From NCBI GenBank assembly GCA_023818725.1, contig JAMWBX010000105.1, positions 1 through 5,450 on the forward strand: a stretch of 5,450 nucleotides of DNA, in the 5' to 3' direction. Below are positions 1-5,134 of the stretch, piece after piece. Position numbers and translations under genes: made by a program. Positions within the stretch are counted from its first letter, which is position 1, and the number at the start of each line of letters is the position of its first letter. The notes beneath the pieces were generated by a model that was given only the letters and a program-made list of their open reading frames with translations, did not search any database and was not told the origin of the DNA. The stretch comes from Candidatus Omnitrophota bacterium. GTDB lineage: Bacteria > Ratteibacteria > UBA8468 > B48-G9 > DTJG01.

Positions 1-236
1 ATATAGAGGTTGGAGACAACGCTATTGTCGGTGGAAAAGCAGGGGTTACAAAGAACGTACCTGCGAATGCACATGTCTCTGGATTTCCTGCGCGGGAAAA
101 ATGGGAAGATATGAAATGCGCCGCCTATCTTCGCAGGTCTCCGGAAATATTTCAAAAAATTAAGGAACTTGAGGAGCGTATAGCCCGGTTAGAAAAAAAG
201 GACCAGAAGAAAAAAAATGAGGCAGAGGACAATTGA
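1..236 (+). CDS. lpxD: LpxD, UDP-3-O-acylglucosamine N-acyltransferase (3' end only)
   Basis: The gene enters from outside the window; the first complete codon is at position 3 and 77 C-terminal residues are visible. LpxD transfers a 3-hydroxyacyl chain from acyl carrier protein to the 2-amino group of UDP-3-O-acylglucosamine, the third step of lipid A synthesis, in the cytoplasm. The visible part begins in the last turns of a left-handed beta helix (hexapeptide pattern IEVGDNAIVGGKAGVTKNV), followed by the typical VSGFPA segment. It ends in a charged C-terminal helix (PEIFQKIKELEERIARLEKK) with heptad-like spacing, as in the LpxD trimer tail. The last residues are Lys/Glu-rich and are encoded in the overlap with lpxC. 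The TGA stop at 234-236 lies 20 bases inside lpxC. The identity rests on the tail pattern and on the lpxC and lpxA neighbours. LpxA is excluded because a full lpxA lies downstream. Confidence 0.88.
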   Translation, partial: IEVGDNAIVGGKAGVTKNVPANAHVSGFPAREKWEDMKCAAYLRRSPEIFQKIKELEERIARLEKKDQKKKNEAEDN

Positions 237-1533
237 GCGTTCTTTTTCTATAGAGGGAATAGGGCTTCACACAGGGGAAAAAGTATCCGTAGTGGTCAAT
301 CCAGCACCGGCGGGATCAGGAATTATCTTTGTTCGAAAGGATTTAACTGAAAATCCAGCAATAAAAGCAGATATCAATTTTCTTCTTGATGTAGAAAAAT
401 TTCCAAGACGTTCTTCGATTTCCAGTAATGGTGTGCACATTCACACGATAGAGCATTTTATGTCAGCAGTATATGGCCTCGGCATTGATAATTTGATTAT
501 TGAGATATCAGGTAACGAATGTCCTGGCCTTGATGGTAGTGCCCTGGTTCTGGTTAAGAAGTTTTTTGAGGCAGGGATAGTGGAACTGAACGAATCAAAA
601 AACTTCTACAGGTTGAAAGAGCCAATTTATATCTCTGAAGACTCTTCACACATAGTTGCACTTCCTTCGGATACATTGAGAATTTCATATACTCTTGATT
701 ACCCCAATTCAGTTATTAACTCCCAATATGCATCGTTTGAGGTTAGTCCTGATTCCTACGCGCAAGAAATTGCTCCAGCAAGGACTTTTTGTCTTGAAGA
801 AGAAGTGGAAAAGCTCAGGATGATGGGCCTTGGGAAGGGTTCTGATTTCAGCAATACCGTTGTTATTGGTAAAAGCGGTATTATCAAAAACAGTTTCAGA
901 TTCCCTAATGAACCTGTAAGGCATAAAATCTGCGACCTTATTGGAGACCTTGCTCTTCTTGGTATGCCTCTTAAGGCACACATAATTGGGATAAGAAGCG
1001 GGCATGCCCTGAACACAAAACTGGTAAAAAGGTTGAAAGATCTTATCCAGAAAGAAAGAGTTAGTGCAGTTTATTCGGATGCTGCAGTAGAGAAAAGAAA
1101 GCCGGTTCTTGAAGTAGAGGATATTGAAAGGATTATTCCACACAGATTTCCAATTTTGCTTGTTGATAGAATCATTGAGCTCGAAGAAGATAAAAGGGTC
1201 ATAGGAATAAAAAATGTTTCCGCAAATGAATGGTTTTTTCAGGGGCATTTTCCTGGAAGACCTGTTATGCCAGGCGTTTTGATTGTCGAAGCCATCGCAC
1301 AGGTGGCTGGCGTTCTTATGCTTAGCAAAAAAGAAAATCAGGGCAAGCTTGCCTTTTTTATGAGCATTGAACAGGCAAAATTTCGCCGCGCGGTCAAACC
1401 TGGTGATCAGCTTGTGTTGAAGGTAGAGGTTAGTCGTTTGAAAAGCAGGGTTGGCCAGGTTCATGGCAAGGCTTACGTTGATGATAAAATTGCATGTGAA
1501 GCAACCTTGACGTTCGCACTTGTTGATAGTTAA
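217..1533 (+). CDS. lpxC/fabZ: Bifunctional LpxC deacetylase / FabZ 3-hydroxyacyl-ACP dehydratase fusion
   Basis: One 438-residue chain carries two enzymes. Residues 1 to about 285 are LpxC, the Zn-dependent deacetylase of UDP-3-O-acyl-GlcNAc and the committed step of lipid A synthesis. The start MRQRTIERSFSIEGIGLHTG is typical. Expected Zn ligands are His80 (in TIEHFMSAVYGLGIDN), His236 and Asp240 (in VRHKICDLIGDLALLG). Glu79 and His263 (in SGHALNTKL) match the catalytic Glu and His. After a short linker, residues about 299-438 are FabZ, which dehydrates 3-hydroxyacyl-ACP in fatty acid elongation. His344 in GHFPGRPVMPG and Glu358 in VEAIAQ are 14 residues apart, as in FabZ hot-dog-fold enzymes. 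Both domains look complete. This fusion is known in Bacteroidota and some uncultivated phyla. The ATG overlaps the lpxD end by 20 bases with only a weak purine stretch ahead of it, suggesting translational coupling. Confidence 0.96.
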   Translation: MRQRTIERSFSIEGIGLHTGEKVSVVVNPAPAGSGIIFVRKDLTENPAIKADINFLLDVEKFPRRSSISSNGVHIHTIEHFMSAVYGLGIDNLIIEISGNECPGLDGSALVLVKKFFEAGIVELNESKNFYRLKEPIYISEDSSHIVALPSDTLRISYTLDYPNSVINSQYASFEVSPDSYAQEIAPARTFCLEEEVEKLRMMGLGKGSDFSNTVVIGKSGIIKNSFRFPNEPVRHKICDLIGDLALLGMPLKAHIIGIRSGHALNTKLVKRLKDLIQKERVSAVYSDAAVEKRKPVLEVEDIERIIPHRFPILLVDRIIELEEDKRVIGIKNVSANEWFFQGHFPGRPVMPGVLIVEAIAQVAGVLMLSKKENQGKLAFFMSIEQAKFRRAVKPGDQLVLKVEVSRLKSRVGQVHGKAYVDDKIACEATLTFALVDS

Positions 1534-1535
1534 TT

Positions 1536-2321
1536 ATGCCCCTTATACACCCTTCTGCACAGGTTAATAGTTCAGTAGAAATTGGAGAGAATACCTGCAT
1601 TGGACCCTTTGCTGTTATTGAGGCAAGTGTAAAAATTGGAAATGGGTGCAGCATAGGGCCCATGGTTCACATTGGTCCAAATGTTGAGATCGGGGACAAC
1701 TGTAGAGTATTTACAGGGGCTGCGATAGGTAATCCGCCTCAGGATTTAAAATACAGGGGCGAAATTTCTTTTGTTAAAATAGGAAAGAACAATACAATCA
1801 GAGAATTCGTTACAATCAATTCAGCAACCGGAGAAAACCAATCTACTATCATCGGTGATAACAATCTTCTTATGGCTTATGTTCATGTTGCACACAACTG
1901 CATTATCGGAAATAACTGTATAATAGCAAATGCTGCCACAATAGCAGGGCATGTTATTATCGAGGACTACGCTATAATTGGTGGACTTGTTGGAATCCAT
2001 CAGTTTTCAAGAATTGGTAAACATTCAATCACAGGGGGATGTTCAAAAATAACAAAGGATATAGTTCCTTTCATTATGGCGGATGGACATCCTGCAAGGC
2101 CCCATGGAATAAATATTGTTGGTCTTAAGCGGCGAAATTTTGCTTCAGAGGTGATTTCGGCTCTGGAAGAGGCATACAGAATTATATTCAGGAAAAATCT
2201 TACTCTGCAGGGCTCAATTGATGAAATAAAATTATCAAAACTAATCGAATTCCCTGAAGTTTGTGATCTTATTAAATTTGTAGAATCTTCAGAAAGAGGG
2301 ATATCAAGGGAAAGGGATTAA
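1536..2321 (+). CDS. lpxA: LpxA, acyl-ACP--UDP-N-acetylglucosamine O-acyltransferase
   Basis: LpxA catalyses the first, reversible step of lipid A synthesis, moving a 3-hydroxyacyl chain from ACP to the 3-OH of UDP-GlcNAc. The protein is 261 residues, against 262 in E. coli. Residues 1 to about 185 are a left-handed beta helix of hexapeptide repeats, interrupted by the usual loop (GNPPQDLKYRGE, about 65-76). The segment VHVAHNCIIGNNC holds the catalytic His120 (E. coli His125). His138, His155 (IHQF) and the GLKRR segment (196-200) match substrate-contact residues. A C-terminal helical region follows. Gly168 sits at the position of E. coli Gly173, the acyl-length ruler, and so hints at a long (about C14) chain. 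The E. coli Glu200 position is Val195 here. The ATG lies two bases after the lpxC/fabZ stop with no visible Shine-Dalgarno, so coupled re-initiation is likely. Confidence 0.96.
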   Translation: MPLIHPSAQVNSSVEIGENTCIGPFAVIEASVKIGNGCSIGPMVHIGPNVEIGDNCRVFTGAAIGNPPQDLKYRGEISFVKIGKNNTIREFVTINSATGENQSTIIGDNNLLMAYVHVAHNCIIGNNCIIANAATIAGHVIIEDYAIIGGLVGIHQFSRIGKHSITGGCSKITKDIVPFIMADGHPARPHGINIVGLKRRNFASEVISALEEAYRIIFRKNLTLQGSIDEIKLSKLIEFPEVCDLIKFVESSERGISRERD

Positions 2322-2324
2322 AAT

Positions 2325-2329
2325 GGAGG
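2325..2329 (+). promoter_or_regulatory. Shine-Dalgarno of the nitroreductase-family gene
   Basis: GGAGG lies in the 12-base gap after lpxA, four bases before the ATG at 2334. It is the strongest ribosome binding site on the + strand here and contrasts with the weak or absent sites before lpxC and lpxA. It suggests independent, efficient translation of the downstream gene from the shared transcript. Confidence 0.7.
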
Positions 2330-2333
2330 TATT

Positions 2334-2846
2334 ATGGAATTTCAAGATTTAATTTCAAAAAGATACAGCGTTCGTGCCTACAAGAAAGACCCGGTAGAAA
2401 AATGGAAGATAGAGAAAATTCTTGAGGCGGCTCGTTTTGCTCCTTCAGCAGCAAACCGACAGCCATATAAAATCATTGTGATAGAGACTGAGGGGAGAAA
2501 GGAGGAACTTAAAAGGATATATTCAGCTGAGTGGTTTGTTCAGGCTCCATTAATTGTTGGGATATGTGCAATTAAAAACATTGCCTGGTCACGTAAAGAT
2601 GGGAAAAATCATGCCGATATTGATTGTGCCATTGCAATGGATCATATGATTCTCGCTGCGACCGATCTTGGACTCGGAAGTTGCTGGATATGTGCATTTG
2701 ACGTAGAACAGGCAAGAAGGATACTTGGAATTCCCCCGGAAGTTGAACCAGTTGCTTTCACTCCTGTTGGTTATCCAGATGACTTGCCGAAAGAGAAAAG
2801 AAGAAAACCGATCGAGGAAATTGTATGTTATGGGAGATGGCAATAG
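2334..2846 (+). CDS. Nitroreductase-family FMN oxidoreductase (small form)
   Basis: The 170-residue protein belongs to the nitroreductase superfamily, dimeric FMN enzymes that use NAD(P)H to reduce nitro compounds, quinones, flavins or other substrates. Sequence support includes the N-terminal SKRYSVRAY motif, where Arg10, Ser12 and Arg14 match FMN-phosphate contacts. APSAANRQP (36-44) is the usual FMN loop. The segment GLGSCWICAFD (113-123) is the typical glycine motif of the small subfamily, and PVGYP (144-148) with the C-terminal EEIVCYGRW completes the pattern. The length fits the short family found mainly in anaerobes, and the gene looks intact. It has its own strong Shine-Dalgarno and follows lpxA by 12 bases, so it probably shares the lipid A transcript, but no family knowledge links it to lipid A. 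The physiological substrate cannot be read from the sequence. Confidence 0.9.
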   Translation: MEFQDLISKRYSVRAYKKDPVEKWKIEKILEAARFAPSAANRQPYKIIVIETEGRKEELKRIYSAEWFVQAPLIVGICAIKNIAWSRKDGKNHADIDCAIAMDHMILAATDLGLGSCWICAFDVEQARRILGIPPEVEPVAFTPVGYPDDLPKEKRRKPIEEIVCYGRWQ

Positions 2847-2857
2847 CGGAAAGTACT

Positions 2858-3427
2858 TTATTTTGGGAACTCGAACCTGACTTCCACATCCTTTCGTTCT
2901 TCTTCCGGAACAGAAAACAGTTTCTGTTCAACATATCCCATCATTTTTGCCACAATCATGTCAGGTATCTGATTTATTCTTATGTTGTAAATATTTACAC
3001 TCTCGTTATACATTTCCCTTCTGTCTGATATTTCATTTTCAAGTTCGCTTATTCTATTCTGCAATTGAATAAAATTATTGTTTGACTTAAGTTCAGGATA
3101 ATTTTCCGCAACCGCAAAGATTGTTTTCAGCGCTTCCGTTATCTGATTATCTATCTGTTTTTTTTCATCAATGTTTTCTATGCTGAGATACCGGGTTCTC
3201 ATCGCTGTTATTCTTTCAAGTGTCTCCCTTTCATATTTCATGTAACCTTCGCATACCTTAATCAGTTTTCCTATTTCATCATGTCTCTGTTTAAGAAGCA
3301 CATCTATGTTTGACCAGTTTTTATCTATGTCTCTTCTCAACTTTACAAGCCCGTTGTAGATACTGATGAAATAAATAATGATTCCAAGCACCACAATTCC
3401 CGCAAATGCCCAGCCAATTATTATCAT
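2858..3427 (-). CDS. lemA: LemA family membrane protein
   Basis: The protein is 189 residues from the ATG at 3427. Residues about 2-24 form one hydrophobic membrane segment (GWAFAGIVVLGIIIYFISIY). A long helical domain follows, carrying the LemA signatures: YNGLVKLRRDIDKNWSNIDV (24-43), LLKQRHDEI, AENYPELKSNNNF (107-119), LQNRISELENEI, and the YNESVNIYN segment (140-148), ending in VEVRFEFP. LemA proteins are widespread, their biochemical role is poorly defined, and they probably have a short N-terminal outer side with the helical domain on the other face. The start was chosen because AGGAG sits five bases upstream of the ATG and the protein then begins right at the membrane segment. A longer reading from the ATG at 3484 would add 19 polar residues that overlap the upstream gene. 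The stop is 11 bases from the convergent nitroreductase stop. Confidence 0.93.
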   Translation of the reverse strand: MIIIGWAFAGIVVLGIIIYFISIYNGLVKLRRDIDKNWSNIDVLLKQRHDEIGKLIKVCEGYMKYERETLERITAMRTRYLSIENIDEKKQIDNQITEALKTIFAVAENYPELKSNNNFIQLQNRISELENEISDRREMYNESVNIYNIRINQIPDMIVAKMMGYVEQKLFSVPEEERKDVEVRFEFPK

Positions 3428-3432
3428 TATGA

Positions 3433-3437
3433 CTCCT
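3433..3437 (-). promoter_or_regulatory. Shine-Dalgarno deciding the LemA start
   Basis: Read on the - strand this is AGGAG, five bases before the ATG at 3427. The TAG stop of the upstream GIDE-domain gene (3438-3436) overlaps it, so ribosomes finishing the first gene end on the binding site of the second. This supports the short LemA start and translational coupling of the pair. Confidence 0.75.
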
Positions 3438-4182
3438 ATTTCAATACTGCCAGGTTCACATATCTTACAATTATCCAGAGACATCCAATGATGAGAAAAG
3501 CCCCTCCATATACCATCAAAATACTCTGTACCTTCAAATGTTGTATAAGATTATCCTCTTCCATTGTTGAGATGATAAAAGCCGAATTTTTTTCTTTTCC
3601 AATGGCAACATCTTTAAGATGCGGAAGGACAAAATCATCTTTTTTTTCTTCGGGATTGCCCATTATCTCAGAAAATCTTTTTTCATTCACTTCATTTTCA
3701 ATCATATATTGAGAAGGTAGTTTTCTGGCTTTTCCAAGCACGTAAAGTTTTTCATCCTCAACTATATAGTATTCTGTCTTTCTTATATTTCCATCTTTTT
3801 TTACATATCTTTTGATGAGGTTTAATTCCGCACCAGCAGGTTCAATTCTAACAGCGCCTGTATCGTCTACAAGGTAAAAAGGGTAATCGCTGTTTACATC
3901 CAGAATTTTTACCCATTTATAGTTTTTTCCAACTTTTCTTAATTCTTCCTCAATGTATCTGAAGAATACACATTCGACTTTTGATACAGGGGTTTTCAAG
4001 AGAAATCTGGCTTTTGCCTTTCCTTTTATTTCGACTTCACCTATTGGAATCGCCCTCACTGTGGAGGTTGGTACATTCTGCATTAATCTTTTCTTGCGAA
4101 GAATGTTGAATCCATTAAAGAAAAAATATATGCCAGAAATTTCGCCTATGATGGCGTATGGAAGTAAATTGTTATGTTCCAT
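3436..4182 (-). CDS. GIDE/BAM-domain membrane protein (bacterial relative of the MUL1/MAPL membrane domain)
   Basis: The protein is 248 residues with a hydrophobic segment near each end (about 8-27 and 219-241), so the middle domain is probably anchored on both sides. Features of the GIDE (BAM, 'beside a membrane') domain are a basic stretch after the first membrane segment (ILRKKRLMQNVPTS, 27-40) and the strand pattern VRAIPIGEVEIKGKA (42-56). A cysteine-aromatic motif (VECVFFRYIEEE, 69-80), a YLVDDTGAVRIEP segment (103-115) and an EDEKLYVLGKA motif (142-152) follow. The eukaryotic mitochondrial E3 ligase MUL1 has this domain plus a RING finger; no RING is present here. The role in bacteria is not established. 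Adjacency to lemA supports a joint membrane function. The ATG at 4182 is preceded two codons upstream by an in-frame TAG, so the start cannot be further out; no Shine-Dalgarno is visible. The domain call rests on recalled motifs. Confidence 0.8.
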   Translation of the reverse strand: MEHNNLLPYAIIGEISGIYFFFNGFNILRKKRLMQNVPTSTVRAIPIGEVEIKGKAKARFLLKTPVSKVECVFFRYIEEELRKVGKNYKWVKILDVNSDYPFYLVDDTGAVRIEPAGAELNLIKRYVKKDGNIRKTEYYIVEDEKLYVLGKARKLPSQYMIENEVNEKRFSEIMGNPEEKKDDFVLPHLKDVAIGKEKNSAFIISTMEEDNLIQHLKVQSILMVYGGAFLIIGCLWIIVRYVNLAVLK

Positions 4183-4205
4183 AATCTATTTTTAGTTTCG
4201 TTGAT

Positions 4206-4214
4206 ATTATACCA
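4206..4214 (-). promoter_or_regulatory. Extended -10 promoter for the GIDE-lemA unit
   Basis: On the - strand these bases read TGGTATAAT, a perfect -10 hexamer with the extended TGn element. It lies in the only sizeable gap between same-strand genes (4183-4258). A -35 box is poor: the hexamer at 17-base spacing is TGGTTT, as expected when the extended element compensates. Transcription would begin near 4199, leaving a leader of about 17 bases before the ATG at 4182. Called from consensus only. Confidence 0.6.
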
Positions 4215-4258
4215 CATCAATAGACATGAAACCATAACACCGTAAGATAGGAGAAGAT

Positions 4259-5134
4259 TCACTTAATTCTTAGAACGCAGTCGATATATGGCAAATTTTT
4301 TTTGTTTAATTTCCTTATGAATTCTGATGTATACCTATCCCTGTACCCGGAAACGGTTCTTTCAGTTTTTAACCAGCTGTTTATCCCTCTCATGAAGATT
4401 TCTCTCACATACTTCCCATATATGCCAGCGATCGTTCCCAGAAATGATCTTGATTCTATGTTTTTTATAAAATTGATTATAATTTTTTTCTCGTTTTTTT
4501 TAAGCAGATATGTGGAAACTTCTTCATCTTCTCTTTCCTTTGTTACACTCCAATCACAAAATCCTTTTCTGAGAAAGCATGCGTATTTTTTTCTTCCACC
4601 GATTTTGCCAGCATTTACGATTAGATTATCGCAGTCAAAACTGGATTGAAGGATGATTTTTTCAAATAGCAAATAATTAATAAAGTCCTTTTTCATGTGC
4701 CTTCTGCAAAGGTTGTTAAATTTGTTGACACAAATAACCTGAGAATTTACGCATTTGATGCTTACTTTGAGTTGTGCCAGAGACCTGTAAAGGTATTCAG
4801 CGTATTTTTCAATATCAGCGATGGTTACCCATAAAGGAATTTCAGGCAAATTTTCGAAGCAAACAGTAGGATTTATTTCAGGACAATGAAAACTTTCAAA
4901 GTGTTCAAAAATGTTGAGAGCGCTTTCTGGTATCTTTTTTTTTGTGATTTTTAAAATCGCAAGTGCAATTTTTTCAATTTTCACAAATTTGTTTTCAGAA
5001 GAAAAAAGGGTTTTGCTGTCGTATATGTCGTCAGGCCACTGTTGTGTTATGTCGGACGAAGCTTTTATCCCGGTTACCACCAGTGGACCAAGTACTGGAC
5101 CATAGCCGTTTTCATCGATTCCAAGATATTTCAA
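4259..5134 (-). CDS. Divergent RNase HII/HIII-like protein, function uncharacterised
   Basis: The protein is 291 residues from a TTG start. The N-terminus KYLGIDENGYGPVLGPLVV resembles the opening strand of RNase HII (GIDEAGRGPLAGPVV), with Asp7 and Glu8 as the first two catalytic acids. DSK at 39-41 matches the conserved DSK of the family. Near the C-terminus, ESRSFLGTIAGIYGKYVREIFM (227-248) aligns with the helix that carries the fourth acid (D..S..GAASI.AKV.RDRLM); Glu227 falls on that acid, as in the DEDE set of RNase HIII. SGYRDRYTSEFI (262-273) resembles the GY.T.EH end. The third acid should lie in IVNAGKIGGRKKY, where Asn174 replaces the usual Asp. Residues about 60-165 are longer than in standard RNase HII. 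The protein may cleave RNA in RNA-DNA hybrids, or may have a changed or lost activity. I judge the fold likely and the activity uncertain. Confidence 0.68.
   Translation of the reverse strand: MKYLGIDENGYGPVLGPLVVTGIKASSDITQQWPDDIYDSKTLFSSENKFVKIEKIALAILKITKKKIPESALNIFEHFESFHCPEINPTVCFENLPEIPLWVTIADIEKYAEYLYRSLAQLKVSIKCVNSQVICVNKFNNLCRRHMKKDFINYLLFEKIILQSSFDCDNLIVNAGKIGGRKKYACFLRKGFCDWSVTKEREDEEVSTYLLKKNEKKIIINFIKNIESRSFLGTIAGIYGKYVREIFMRGINSWLKTERTVSGYRDRYTSEFIRKLNKKNLPYIDCVLRIK

Noticed and set aside
709..1464. 251-codon open frame on the - strand opposite lpxC/fabZ
   Set aside because: It lies entirely antisense to a gene with two intact, recognisable enzyme domains. Its translation shows no known motif, is oddly rich in Phe and Asn, and has no ribosome binding site evidence.
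2847..2861. AAAGTACTTT palindrome in the 11-base convergent gap, as a bidirectional terminator
   Set aside because: The ten-base palindrome (2850-2859) has no loop, is AT-rich and lacks a proper T-tract, so it would not form a stable terminator hairpin.
3428..3484. Longer LemA start at the ATG at 3484
   Set aside because: It would add 19 polar residues before the membrane segment and overlap the GIDE-domain gene by 49 bases. The ATG at 3427 has AGGAG at ideal spacing and matches the usual LemA start.
4475..4505. T-rich runs that might be a rho-independent terminator on the + strand
   Set aside because: There is no GC-rich stem before them. On the - strand they are simply Lys/Asn/Ile codons (KKNEKKIII) of the RNase H-like gene.
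4302..4649. 115-codon open frame on the + strand
   Set aside because: It is antisense to the RNase H-like gene. Its hydrophobic Phe/Ile/Ser-rich character is what the reverse of Lys/Glu/Asn-rich coding gives, and it shows no motif or start signal.
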